Positions 20,833 to 32,600 of a stretch of DNA of 64,000 bases are shown here, piece after piece. The position numbers and the translations under genes were made by a program. Origin of the DNA: Fomitopsis serialis (Eukaryota; Basidiomycota; Agaricomycetes; Polyporales; Fomitopsidaceae); contig NW_025954965.1 in the NCBI RefSeq assembly GCF_022376445.1, forward strand, positions 682,001 to 746,000. The letters run 5' to 3'. How positions within the stretch are numbered: position 1 is the first letter of the stretch; every line of letters starts with the position of its first letter. Below the pieces are notes generated by a model that searched no databases, was not told where the DNA came from, and saw only the letters and a list, made by a program, of their open reading frames with translations.

Positions 20833-23800
20833 TCAGGAAGGTCGTGGCCGGTTGGCAATGGACTGTGACGACTGAGTCCTGTTCAGCAGGCCTCCAACAG
20901 CGTTGGTGACGGCCTCCGTGATAGGCCTCGATTGTGCCTCCGCGTGTTTCACGAGGAAGAGCCGCACATTGGTTGAATTCCAGATGCCCAATGGGCTCAT
21001 TCCGCGGACATAGACCTCGCCCCAGATCAGGGACGTGAGCCAGATGATAGATGCATCCGACCACTACACGTCGCGTTAGCGTAGAGGACATATGTGTGTG
21101 TTTCTGAATGACTTACCACGAAGCGCCGCGCTGAGAGAGGGCCCGGCTTCGGTAAGATGTGTTCAAGATTCGTACTCTTGATGAGGTCCACAACAGCACC
21201 ATTCGCGTTCGCTGGGTTCAGTGAACTCTGCAGTTCTTGTATCTTGGGAAGGAGCTCGGATACGACGAGCATGATGATATCGAGTGGCAACCTGATAGAG
21301 GTACTTAGCGAGGATGAACGGCAGACGGACTCTGGTCTTACCCTTGTTGCCACGATGTCACCCATTCTTGCGTGGGCACAAAGCCGTTGCGACCAACTGT
21401 GGAAGCCGCAAGGCTCTCAAGGCTGCCCGTCATCTCCAAAGACAGTGCCATCCCGGCCCTCATCTTACCCCTGGCCTTCTCCGACCGCTCTGTTGCTCGC
21501 CCACTCAGAGGATGCTCCGAGAGAGTCGGTGACATCAGAGGCATAGCGGTCACAGCGTCGTCTTCTGAGTTCGATCTTGTGTTGGCGGCCGAGTCGGCAT
21601 TTGTGGGATAATCAGCGTTGCTCTCATTGCGCAACAGCCTCGCCTTCTCTTCGTGAGGTTGCTCTTCGTCCTGGTCATTCGCCCTGCCTTTGCCCTTGTC
21701 GGCATTAGCTTCTCCCGCCCTCGCTCGTTCCTCCTTGGCCTGCTGAATACGGCGGATCTCGCGCAGACCTCTGGCTAAGGTGAATGTACCGAGACCCTCA
21801 AATGCCTTGTGCGCATGGAGGATGCCGTACACCAGATTGGGATTGTCGGATAGGTTCCGCAGCAGTACCGAGTTGAACGTCTCAAGCCTGTTTATACTCA
21901 GTCATGCCTCGTACTCTTTTTTGGAACGAAACTCACATGAAGAAGAGCAGGCGCGGGTGCCCCTCATCTGCTAGCAGGAATGACGGGTTCGAGAAGGCGG
22001 TGAAAAGCTGAATGAGGCGCGTCGATGCTGTAACACTCAGGTGTTTGAAATAGGGCGCAGAGTTCGAGAGTGCGATGATCAACGCAGGGTAGAGGGAGGT
22101 CAGAGCACCCGACGTGGTCGCTACCATGGAATAGATCGCCTGAATACTCCGTCAGCAGCTGAGCACGCCGATGCATAAAGCACCTGACATGTATCATGAA
22201 GTCTGCCGCAGTGCCTAGATTGCTCCATTTCTGGGGAAGTTGGGTCTTGACTGGCGACGCAAGCTTCTGCCCAAAAATACGCTCCGCAGAGATACTCTGC
22301 ACGATATACGATATCGTACGGCAAAATCCGTGTTGTTCTGACGCACAGTGAGACTTTGCATGCAAGAGATACGTTGAAGAAACTCACGCGGCTTATCCTT
22401 GATCTCGATCCCATAGCAAAGTAAGTAAGCAAGTATGTCGGTGGCTTTGTCTGAGTCGAGCACGTAAGCGCGGAATTTCTGTCCGACAGTCAGTGTCGGA
22501 TGTCATAGTCAACAGGAGGCAGGCATTGTACCTTGTTCAAGTCTATCATCTTCCAGAAGAAAATGACTGTGGGACATGTTTGCAGCGAACCTATTGGCAG
22601 AGCGGAACACACGTACTGCTTTCAGCAATATACGGGATTGACTTTCTAGACCCCGGCAGCAGATTATTCATGGTAGCCATCTGCTGTTCGAAGATTGCAA
22701 CAATGCCTTGGAATATGAACGCGAAGTCGTTGGAGCGGTGCTGCGAGCCATGTCAATGAATGATACGTCTCTGGCTCTCGTGACACGCACCAGCTTAGCA
22801 ACGAAATACCTGAATGCGTTGGTCTTCGAGGTTGGCGCATGAGACGACCCGCCTTCACTGTCTGCGACTGCGTCCTTTGCAGTCCCACTCTGGAAGTCAA
22901 GGAGGGCGCAGAGGGTCTGGAGGCAGGTTCCGATGAGGGCAGTATGCGGGTCGTCGCCCTTGAAGACGAGGTGGTTATAAGGCAATTTACCCGCAACGCT
23001 TCCTACAAAGTTAGCGACGCCGGCTTGTGGCGAATGCATAGCAGTGTTCATGAGCGAACATAGTACAGAGAGGACATGGCGTCTTGGCGTCTTCTGTACG
23101 AACTGGAGGGAGTAGAGAGACGGACACGTAAAGAGCGCAGCAGGCGGCGTGTATATTTGTTTCGAGAGGAGCACAAGGAGAAGTCGCAGTACTTCCGTTC
23201 GGTTGGACTCGTATAGCTGGCTGGGTCCTGGCTCAACTGTTGATCCAACGCCTTTCTCCCTACACAATGCATGTAAGAATAATCATCGTCTTCTAGGTAC
23301 AATCCAGCATACCAGATGACATAGCTAATCTTGTAATGGTCCACCTGGAGCTTAGTCGGTAGAGTGAAACCGCAGCAGAACATGAGGTCGATACACAGCT
23401 GAAGAGTTTCTCTGCCAGAGATGGGAGGTACTGCCTCTGCTTTGTCTCCTTTGTCCGCCCTTTAGTGGAGGAGCCAACCTGACCTTCACCGTCCTCATCC
23501 TCTTCGTCGTCGATGACGAACTGTGGGTCGCTATGGGACGAGGACACAACACTCTGCGCAGTCACTTCTTCTCTCTTCCAGAAGACCTCCATCTCGAGTC
23601 GACTCGTCTCGCTCTCAAGCTCGAAGATCACCGGAAGGACACGCTGCAGAACTCGTACGCAATTCAGCGCCTCCTTGGTAGTGTTGCGCGGACTGGCAGC
23701 CTTCATGAAGCTGGTAGCAAAGGTAGTCATTGATGTGTTGGGGGCGCTGGGGAAAGTGTGGTCCGACACAAGGTTGAAGAGGCGGGAAGTTATGACGCGT

Positions 23801-24210
23801 ATCAACATCGCGACGTTCTCTGGCGCATCATACAGCGCGCGACGGACTGTAACAGGCGGTCAATAGAATGAGCTTCCTATTCTAGGCAGTGTACGCACCA
23901 TCGTTGTGTGAAATGAGAGTGAACACATCCGACGCTGAATCGAACAGAGTGACATACTGCGGGCTTATGAGAAACCACTACACTGTCCGAACGTGCGCAC
24001 ATACTTGATCCCAATATGAGTCGGTCTCTAGGATGTGCTAAGAAGTGCAAGTTTCAGACCGCTTATATCCCGGGCATGAATAGTTCGTTCACATACACGA
24101 GTTGTGGCCAACTTGGCGATGCCCCCGGGTTGGCTGCGGAATGCAAGCTTAGCCTCGTCCCCGAGCAAGTTGAAGGGCACTGTGATCTTCTGGGGTAAGC
24201 TCGCCAGCAT
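20833..24210 (-). CDS. HID1: HID1 family Golgi/secretory-granule protein (Dymeclin superfamily)
   Basis: HID1-type proteins are peripheral Golgi proteins implicated in trans-Golgi trafficking. Conserved blocks in order are GDEAKLAFRS (24100-24150), NCVRVLQRVLPVIFELE (about 23630-23680), YFVAKLVRVTRARDV, FWKMIDLNKKFRAYVLDS, HGFCRTISYIVQSISAERIF, TQLPQKWSNLGTAADFMIH, NPNLVYGILHAHKAFEGLGT with FTLARGLREIRRIQQAK, GFVPTQEWVTSWQQG and VSELLPKIQELQSS. The C-terminus reads DASIIWLTSLIWGEVYVRGM, and the stop is at 20833-20835. At least ten short introns are required. An acidic insertion (VIDDEEDEDGEGQV) lies near 23500. The N-terminus is uncertain: the chosen ATG adds about 16 residues before the family's GxxxxKLxFR start, where animal homologues have an initiating Met-Gly. 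Confidence 0.88.
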
Positions 24211-25018
24211 CTTCGACAGTGTTTACCGGTCTTTAGGATGTGTTCGGGTAGGCCAGGCTACTAATAATGAGGAGAAGTTGAGCGCTGGATGCTCTGGCGA
24301 GGTCGCTGCGCCGCCTGAAGCGGTCCATAGGCGGGCGCTAACTGCTCACGATCACACCCACGTGGAGCTACTCACGGTGCAGTCACCAACTGCAGTCAAT
24401 TGCTCTAGTTCTGCTCCAAACACCGATTTTTGACACGGTGAATAGAGTGCTTAGAGCGATCTTGCACCCATAGATCTCGACCCTCCTATCAACAAGCGCA
24501 GATGGGTCATATAGTAGTGTTAACTTCCACACCGTAACCGTGTCCCCTCAGGACCGGAAGGATGACCTCTGGATCTAGCATACGTCGCATTGCACGTTTT
24601 CACCTTCCTCTGGCACCGACGTGAGTGAGGATCCGCTAGCTATGCTCTCGGCCATGATGATGACTCGGAAGATTCAGCTACATATTCATCTTGGGCCAGG
24701 GCCAGGCTGGGATACGCGGTCACGTGACACGGCAATTGTCGACAAATGCGTTGCATCCGCGACATGGACAATGGACATCCGTTCCTCCGATATAGTGGGG
24801 TGGTCTCGAGTGCGTCACATCCGCAAATCAAAGTCACTCTGTACTTTCCAAAGCTGGTCAAGGATGCTGCGCGACTCCACTTCGACGCGGATATGGACAG
24901 ACGGCGGCGGACCAGGTTGCAAGGGACGCGTGCATAAAGCCGACCCCACCGACTCGACGATGTATCCACACACTTCCACCCCACACACGTCCACCCCGAC
25001 CCCAGCACACCTGCACCT
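24211..25018. other. Divergent intergenic region between HID1 and the 292-residue protein
   Basis: These 808 bases separate divergent starts. Frames of up to 149 codons overlap on opposite strands without recognisable domains. The last 60 bases are C/A-rich with ccac and cacac repeats directly before the ATG, typical of a fungal 5' leader. Confidence 0.4.
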
Positions 25019-25897
25019 ATGAGTTTCGGACCATTCTTCCGCTCTGTTGCTGGCCCACAGGAACAAAGACGACACTCTGCTCCCGACATCTTCGCGGTCT
25101 TTCGGCCTCACACACGCGAGAAGCGAGGGGATGGTGAAGCTACCAGCAGGCTAGGGGCATCCATTTTTGGTGGTCGGCCAAAAGTGCTACGCAGGACAAG
25201 CTCTACGCCAATGCTAGCGACGGAGCCGGACATCGCTGCTGCTCAGGCCAACGTGCCGATATTCGTCGATCTCGGCCTCGGACAACTGCCCATTAACACC
25301 TCTTCACGCCGTCATCAGGCACAGGCTGTGAGTACCAATTTAGACCTACAAGCGGTTCCGACAGAAATTGACGTATACCAGTCCCCCAGAGCGCACATTG
25401 GCCTCGGACTCGGACTGCCAGTAGACGATGATGCAGATGGCCAGCTCATCAATCTACTGCCCGGACCACTGGCACCGCATCCAACAGGCGTGGTTTCCCC
25501 TGCCAGGCTTACCAGCCATCGGACGGTTTCCGAGGAATCGCTCGAGTCATATACCGTGTCGCCGCCTGGCCTACCCGTCTCGCTCCCGAACGAACGTGTC
25601 GAACAATACTCGGCCGAAGCCGAGCTATTCGAGGAGGTGCCGGACGTAGTGGTCATCGCACCAGAGGATGAGCTTGACATCATTGCTGTCGAAGTTGTTC
25701 CTCCTACTCCGGCCGCGACATCGGATATCCTCGACATGCTGTTCAGGCCGACAGATCAAGATGGAAGCGACATCAGCATAGAGGTTGTTCCCTCCACACC
25801 CGTACAAGGAGCGATGCGAACGGATTTCATGGCTACCCCTGGCGCGCCACGTCTACCCCACATCGTCCAGTTCTCATATGATCCCCTATATGCATGA
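25019..25897 (+). CDS. Single-exon acidic protein with repeated EVVP-TP motif, function unknown
   Basis: An uninterrupted 292-codon frame begins MSFGPFFRSVAGPQEQRRHS, straight after a C/A-rich leader. It has a basic N-terminal third with Arg- and Ser-rich segments (SIFGGRPKVLRRTSSTPML), then an acidic, mostly disordered remainder. Two related motifs occur near the C-terminus: DIIAVEVVPPTPAATSDIL and DISIEVVPSTPVQGAMRTDF. The first copy is followed by a short hydrophobic Asp-Ile-Leu-Asp-Met-Leu stretch. No signal peptide, membrane helix or catalytic motif is visible. Length, leader and lack of stops favour a real gene, but I do not recognise it. A regulatory or scaffold role would be a guess. 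Confidence 0.6.
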   Translation: MSFGPFFRSVAGPQEQRRHSAPDIFAVFRPHTREKRGDGEATSRLGASIFGGRPKVLRRTSSTPMLATEPDIAAAQANVPIFVDLGLGQLPINTSSRRHQAQAVSTNLDLQAVPTEIDVYQSPRAHIGLGLGLPVDDDADGQLINLLPGPLAPHPTGVVSPARLTSHRTVSEESLESYTVSPPGLPVSLPNERVEQYSAEAELFEEVPDVVVIAPEDELDIIAVEVVPPTPAATSDILDMLFRPTDQDGSDISIEVVPSTPVQGAMRTDFMATPGAPRLPHIVQFSYDPLYA

Positions 25898-26177
25898 CGC
25901 ACGAGGGCATGTTATTACGGAGGAATGGTCGATACGTTTTTATGTATCCATCCGTCGATCTCAATGATTGAAGAGTGCATTTTGCTTTAGTCCTGAGTTT
26001 ACGTCGAATGATTGTCTGCGTGATCTTCGAGGACGAGAACGGGGTATGCAAGTGTCGAATATTTGAAACCACAGCTTGAGTAGGCCCACATGTTGGAAAC
26101 AATCACATCATTACTCCCATAGCCACAGACAACAGAACAAGATGTAAAATAACAGCTGTATAATCTACCGTTGCATA

Positions 26178-28150
26178 TCATGTTGCCTCCCCAGCCCCGC
26201 CCATCCCATCCACCGCAAACTGCAGAGTCCTTACAGCCAACGTCCGCAAATTCAACAGCACAACCACACCGGTCTTCCTAAACGCAGGCACCAACACGAC
26301 CCTACACCTCTTCTCCCCACCTTCACCCTCCATGCCTTTCCCTCCCTCCGCCGCGTCGTCCCCATCCGAGTCCACCTCCATCTCTTCGTCTCCGTCACCC
26401 CCGCGCCGCTTCCCCCACCCGCGCTCCGAAACGGTCCTCGTTCCAAACGCAGGCTGGTTCCCCACGACGTACACGTCCGGCGTCTCCGCGAGCACGAACG
26501 GGTCCTGCGCGAAGTACGGGTGGCACCAGAGCGTATCCGGCGCGGTCGGCGCGAGGTGCCGCCACTTGAGCGACTCGCACGCGAGCGCGAGCCGCGTGTG
26601 CGGCGGGGAGGGCAGGTACTTGTACATGTCCTCTACCGGCTGGCCGGACGATACCAGGATCGTCCGCGAGGGGCCGGACTCCGGCGGCGGGGCGCCCTTC
26701 GAGGTGGATGCGGAGGCCTTCTGCTTGCCCTTGCCGGTTTCGGGCGCGGGAGGGACGAAGGAGGAGGGGGGCCCGACGCGGATGTAGGTTGGGTTGGTTT
26801 CGCAGGAGAAGGAGGCGTACGCGGAGGCGCCGCGGAACATCGCGCGGGGGAAGGGTTGTTGAGGTAGGAGTGTGCCTGCGGGGTCTGAGGCACCGGGTAG
26901 GATGTGGACGGGCATCGAGCGCGCGATGTCAAGGAGGTGCGCGGAGAGCGTGAGTGTCGGGTGATGTGAGAAGTTCGCTGGATCGTGGCCGTAGCGGCGC
27001 TGTGCGTGGCATGAACGTCAACTGGCGTGCAAGAAATGACCAAATCACACATACCCCTTTACGGTCTCGTTCGACCTTTTCCTTTTCGTCTTCGTTCCCA
27101 CCGCCGCTCGCGCTCACACTGTGTGAGAACGAATTCCCGGCGATGACCAACCTAGATATTCGGGAGCAAATGGCTTGGTCGTCTGGGCCGCCCGCCTCCC
27201 CAGAGAGATATTCAATAAGCATCTGTATTTGCGCATCCGCAGGCGACGGAGCGCCGATCTCGAGCCCGGACACGAGTGCGACCCATTCGTCTCCCTGGCC
27301 CTCACCTAGCGCACCTGCCTCATATGAGTCAAATCCCTCGTTCCGGCATGTCATGAAGCCTCACCGTCCACATCCATCGTGCTGTCCTTCTGCTTCTGCT
27401 TCGCCCACTCGAGCCCCTTCGACGGCTGAGGCGCCATCCCCGCATAGCACACGTCAACGATCTCGAACTCGCCACCATTCGTCTCGATGCCGAGCACGCC
27501 AACGATTACGCCGGTGACAAGGCTCGCGGCGCGGAGGCGCTCGCCGACGAGCACGATGCGCCCGGACTCGTCCTCGAGCATAACTTGGTCGTCGGGGCTG
27601 TGGTATTTGTGCGCGGAGGTGGCGCAGGGAGAGAGTGCTAGCAATAGCGACGTTGGGAGCAGTTCAGAGATGATTTAATATGCACGGGCTACATACGTCT
27701 CGTCCGATGTCCTCGAGGACGTTTGGCTTGAGGGGCATGTCCATGTAGACCGTGCCTATGATATAGCAGAGCTTGCCTTTGATGACCTCGAGCACTCGAG
27801 AGACAAAGACGGGGTTTCCTGTCCAGCGTACAGTCAGAACACGGGGACCGTCCGGACTTCCGGCAAGCCACAAGCGCGACACTCACCCGAGACGTCCTTC
27901 CATCTCCGCCTCGCCCTCGCTAGCACGTACTTCCTCAGCAGCTGCAGTCGCGCGAAGTATATGTTTGCATATTGATGCTTGTAGGACCTGTTCGACGCGC
28001 TGAGGACGAAAGACGGTGTCCGCTGCGCCGGAGGCAGCACGGACGTCGGTGGCCGCGTGAGCGGTGTCGCGGGAACGGCTCTGCAGAGGCGGTCAGCTCT
28101 GCAACAGAGACAAGCCTTAACGCAGCTTACAGAGGGTCGACAACCGACAT
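26178..28150 (-). CDS. POLD2: DNA polymerase delta small (B) subunit, POLD2/Cdc1
   Basis: The B subunit is the non-catalytic scaffold of DNA polymerase delta in lagging-strand synthesis and repair. The protein begins MSVVDPLAVPATPLTRPPTS and continues NRSYKHQYANIYFARLQLLR, an OB-fold start typical of the family. Next come VIKGKLCYIIGTVYMDMPLK and PNVLEDIGRD, then HSPDDQVMLEDESGRIVLVG. The phosphoesterase-like core has GVLGIETNGGEFEIVDVCYA, GDEWVALVSGLEIGAP, ISRLVIAGNSFSHS, and MPVHILPGASDPAGTLLPQQ with PFPRAMF. Introns fit near 28089-28129, 27688-about 27890 (two), 27350 and 27010-27060. Two low-complexity insertions sit late in the protein: a Lys/Ser/Ala run (KGKQKASASTSKGAPPPES) and an acidic run (DGDEEMEVDSDGDDAAEGG). 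No frame break was seen. Confidence 0.9.
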
Positions 28151-29862
28151 GTCGAGAGCAAAGACGCGTTCGCGGCTGAGGTGACGCGAGGGTGAGTTAA
28201 CTAGGCTGGTCGGCTAAGCGAGTGACGCGACGCGAAGACAGGACGCGACCTCCTCGCGTCGCGGGTGCTTGCGCGTGTTTGGCTTTTGACGCGTCCTCGC
28301 TTGGCCCGCTTGGCTCGGGCCTCTTCCCAACACCCACACGGTTCAACAAGGAGGTTTACATAAACTGTCACTTCGTGGACGAACGGCGCACCTACGCGTG
28401 CATCTACCACAGTACTTACTCCTTGAGCGGTGCGATAGGACAGGAACAATCCGCACATTCGATTCTACCCTGAAGTGCTGGGGCTCTCTGGCAATTGCGC
28501 TATGCTTTCAAACGTGCAGGGTGCCCGCTCCCGACGCTCGTGTCGCGCTGCGCTAATGCGTGAGGCGAGTGCCTTCTTAGCACTGTACGCAAGCTGTGCG
28601 ACCCGGAGTAGGCCATGCTGAGCAGAACAAGGGGTACGTTTGAGCTCCCCGGTCTTTGCCACGCATCACCCTCTCATCCAACTGCTCGCGTTGACTTCGT
28701 GACGCTCGCTGCGCACACCCTGAAACTCTGTTTGACCAATACGGCGTTGAACGTCGCCGCTACCGGCCCTTTTGGATTGGAGCTGAACGCTGCTCATCGG
28801 AACACCCAGTCCGTAGTGAAGCGCCAACCGCAGCCCATTACGCCGATGCCGGAGCGGCAGACACCTAGGACGTCGTCTCATTTCCCTCACTTCACTAAGT
28901 GCCTGTACTGTAAGTTTCGGTGCTGCCTCCTCTTCGCGCATATATTGATTCCGTTCACAAGTCATAGAAGGTTCTCAATTTGTCTCCAAGAGAGAATCCA
29001 GAGCGGTCTCAGAATATGACAACGCCGTGAATGGCTGTGCAGAAAGAGGCCATTGAACGCTATTGTTAGCAGCGCGAGAGGGGCGGGGAAGACAGTCGTG
29101 ATTGGGGCGCTGCCTCAAGGTATGATGGTGGTGATCAGGATAGTGTTCTCGTGCACACGGACGTATAGACTCATGCACGTTCTCTCCACTGACAGCGTCA
29201 TCAGAGATTGGTGGAAGTAGAACATGGCGTATTCGACTGCGTTGTGGTCTGGCAGCGCCTTGTTCTATGGCTGTCCAGGTCTCGAAGCGCAGGATCTTTC
29301 GATGCAGAGTCCCGTGGGGTGCATTGTGTCAGCTCGGCGATAGTTGGTGGATGCACGAGTGACCGCAGCTGGCGATGATGCTCAGGACGTGCGTGTGTGG
29401 TTATGACTGGAGCCCAGCCTGGCCTAGCGAGGGAAGGAGTGGCTTTCCGATGGGAGCAGAAGAGCAGGCGCGAGGCAGGCACCGACGCGACGCGTGCACG
29501 TGCTGAAGCTCGACGCGTCACGGTGGCTCAGGCTGCGACCGCGCCGCCCATCGTGTCTCTGCAAGTCGACGCGCCCCCATACCTATGTGGCCACCGTCGT
29601 GGTTCTGAGCGGTGTCTAGACAGCGGGCTGCGTGGCGGACGTGTTGCGCGAGGGCGGACGCGGGCACGGACGGCGGGCGGGCTGCGACGCGGGCTGAATG
29701 AAATAGCTGCTATTTTGACTGATGATGTCATGTCATCCCCGCCACCGTCCAGATCTCTCATCTCTCGACACCTCTATATAAGACCCGACCAATATTGTGA
29801 GTCTCCCAATCCCCGCAGCATCGAACCCACCGCTCACCCACCCCCTTCAAGAAAAGCTCACC
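28151..29862. other. 1.7-kb intergenic region between POLD2 and glutamate decarboxylase
   Basis: The region separates two divergent starts. It contains frames of up to 134 codons (28615-29019, +) with no recognisable domain. A larger frame at 29397-30071 (+) overlaps the decarboxylase exons in the wrong frame and is rejected. A TGATGTCA half-palindrome (ATF/CRE-like) occurs near 29721, about 55 bases upstream of the TATA box. Confidence 0.45.
29775..29782 (+). promoter_or_regulatory. TATA box of the glutamate decarboxylase gene
   Basis: A TATATAAG element lies 81 bases before the ATG at 29863 and is followed by a C-rich leader. It is a textbook core promoter position and the clearest TATA box in the window. 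Confidence 0.6.
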
Positions 29863-31755
29863 ATGGTTCTGTCAAAGGTCCGTGGTCCTCCATCTCGTTC
29901 GCTCCTGATACTGAACAACCCGCAGCATCTCAATGCCGAATCGCTCCTCAAGCAGGCGCAGGACCATCCGAACAAGACCCATGTCCACAGCTCGAACGGA
30001 CATCAGTTAATACACCCATATGGTGCTCGCTACGGCACGGAGCCGATTCCCAAGTACAAGCTCCCCCGTAAGGTGAGCAAACACAACTCGCACAAGTGTA
30101 ATGTCATGCTCACTGCATTTTGTCAAGGGCACGGACGCTGAGTCTACGTACCAGCTCATCCATGATGAGCTCACTCTCGATGGCACCCCGCCCTCAACCT
30201 CGCGTCGTTCGTCCATACCTGGATGCCCAAGCAGGCTGACCAACTCATGATGGAGAACATCTCCAAGAACCTCATCGACCAGGACGATATCCCATGACGC
30301 GTGCGTAATCTACTCAACCATGTAGTTCGACCTAACACAGCTCGCAGAGGTCATCCACACGCGCTGCGTGTCCATCCTCGCCGACCTGTGGCACGCGCCC
30401 AGCGCCCACAGCGCCATCGGGACTGCCACCACGGGCTCGTCGGAGGCCATCCAGCTCGGTGGTCTCGCCATGAAGCGCCTGTGGCAGGAGAGGCGCAAGG
30501 CTGCGGGCAAGTCTATCCACGAGCCCGGCCCGAACATCGTCATGGGCGCAAATGCGCAGGTCGCCCTCGAGAAGTTCGCCCGCTACTTCGATGTCGAGGC
30601 GCGCCTCGTGCCTATCTCTGAAGAGAGCCACTACTGTCTTGACCCCAAGAAGGCCATGCAATACGTGGACGAGAACACCATCGGCGTGTACGTTATCCTC
30701 GGCAGTAAGTCACGACAATCACTACAAATGGCGCATATATAAGCATCTTCTGTAGGCACTTACACTGGCCATTACGAGCCGGTCGAGGAGATGTCTGAGC
30801 TACTGACGAGTACGAGAAACAAACAGGTGTCCATGTACCCATTCACGTCGACGGCGCCTCCGGTGGCTTCATCGCCCCATTCGCGACCCCGAATCTCAAA
30901 TACGACTTCCGTAACCCACGCGTCGTCTCCATCAACACCTCTGGGCACAAGTTCGGCCTCTCATACGTAGGTGTCGGCTGGGTCGTCTGGCGCTCACAGG
31001 AGTACCTGCCCAAGGACCTCATCTTCGAGCTGCACTACCTTGGCTCGGTCGAGTATTCGTTCTCGCTCAACTTCTCGCGCCCCGCGCACCCGATCATCGC
31101 GCAGTACTTCAACTTCCTGCACTTGGGCTACGAGGGCTACAAAGCCGTCGCACTCGACGATCTGAAAAACGCGCGCTTGCTGAGCCGCGCGCTGGAAAAC
31201 ACAAAGCTGTTCACTGTGCTGAGTGACATCCACAGGCCCCTGAAGAAGGGTGCTACTGGCTTTGACGAGGAGGACGTCTGGTATGGTCGTATTGACACAC
31301 CAGCCTCCGTGTCTAACATCTATACACAGAGCTACGTCCCCGGCTTGCCCGTTGTCTCTTTCCGGTTCTCGGACAAGTTCAAGAGTGACAACCCCGACGT
31401 GCAGCAGGTGTGGGTGCAGACGCTGCTCCGCGCGAAGGGCTGGATCGTCCCAATTACGAGCTCGCGCCGGACTTGGAGACGTGCAGATTCTCCGGGTGGT
31501 CGTGCGCGAGAGCGTCAGCGCTGTGATGATCGATCGGTTGGTGGCTGACATCGTGAGTGTCCGACTCTGGTCCTGCTATGCGCATGTGATGCTGAGGGTG
31601 CGTATAGATGAGGTCACGGAGAACCTGGCGAAGACGGACTCGCCGATGCATGCGCTCAACAGCCTCAAGGAGCGCAAGACCGTCGAGGCCACCATGGCAA
31701 GCTCGATCAGGGGTCGGGCAGCAAGTCGAGCGGCACGTACGCGAAGCAGTGCTGA
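29863..31755 (+). CDS. Glutamate decarboxylase (PLP-dependent), with several apparent frameshifts
   Basis: This cytosolic enzyme converts glutamate to GABA and CO2 and feeds the GABA shunt. It begins MVLSK, then HLNAESLLKQAQDHPNKT after a 49-base intron. Landmarks are HPYGARYGTEPIPKYKLP, TTGSSEAIQLGGLAMKRLW, IPISEESHYCLDPKKA-like sequence, HVDGASGGFIAPFATP, and SGHKFGLSYVGVGWVVWR, whose Lys in SGHKFG binds PLP. Then follow FSLNFSRPAHPIIAQYFNFL, VVSFRFSDKFKSDN and DSPMHALNSLK. The end is GTYAKQC with TGA at 31753-31755. Single bases are missing at about 30186, 30286, 30804, 31451, 31477 and 31692, all restoring the family frame when allowed for. With six losses in one gene, either this copy is dead or the assembly is faulty. 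I favour the latter, because nearly every motif is otherwise perfect. Confidence 0.88.
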
Positions 31756-32600
31756 GCGCACGTTGTCGATACAAAAATGTCTTGGCCGAGGCAGGACGGC
31801 GCTCTGCGGGATGGAAAGGGAGGCCGTCGGTGAGCTGAGCTACCTCGCCTGTGCCCGTTGTACGTTACGAGGAAGCAGACTACCATGTTGTACTGTTGTA
31901 TTGATTCCGAGTTAACATTGCACCTGCTGCCAATTACACGCGGGATCAATAATGCCGCACAGACTCTGATCTTTCCATTCGTAAGTCGTCTCAACGGTGT
32001 CAGCCCAACGCACCTGTACCTACAGTCCAGTCCGAGGATAAGCCTTCGACGACTCGTCTGATAGTGACGGCCTTAGTCCAGACCCGAGCGCCCACCCCGA
32101 CGGCGCTCTATGAGCGACGGAAGGCCTTAGCCGACGCCTCCTATGGATATCCACCACACTCGGGGCCGCAGTGCCGACACGCACGTAAGGATGGGTAACG
32201 AAACCCACCAGCAGAGGCAAGAGGCGCACGACAGCCTGCGAGAAGAAGGCTCGTGCAGCGCGGCCGCAATCATCATATGACACGGCGACCAGGCCATCGC
32301 GCGTTCCGCGGGCCAGGAGCGCGGCGGTACTGTGACCGCGCTGCGCCTCGCGACGACGGGGGCCATCTCCCCATGACCCGGGCGGAATGAACACCTGGGG
32401 CTGGGTATGGATTGTGTATTTCCGTGATGCGTGCTCTGGGTCCGCGCGGGATCCCATGGCATGCATATTGGGTCCTGGGCGACATTTGCCAGGCGTACAA
32501 AAGGAGAGGGGGGCGGCCTGTCGTAGGCATCGTAGTCGAGCACCTCCAGTGGTAGAGCAAGTAGAACTTGACCGTAGAGGTAGAAGTATCATAGAACGAC
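31756..32600. other. Intergenic region between glutamate decarboxylase and SDR copy 1
   Basis: These 845 bases follow the decarboxylase stop. Long frames on the minus strand (32020-32691, 32589-33527) run opposite the SDR gene, have no recognisable domain and are treated as shadows. No gene was identified. Confidence 0.45.

Noticed and set aside
24621..25022. 133-codon frame upstream of the 292-residue protein
   Set aside because: It overlaps the C/A-rich leader of the next gene and ends in a translated simple repeat.
29397..30071. 224-codon plus-strand frame upstream of glutamate decarboxylase
   Set aside because: It reads through the TATA box and the first decarboxylase exons in the wrong frame.
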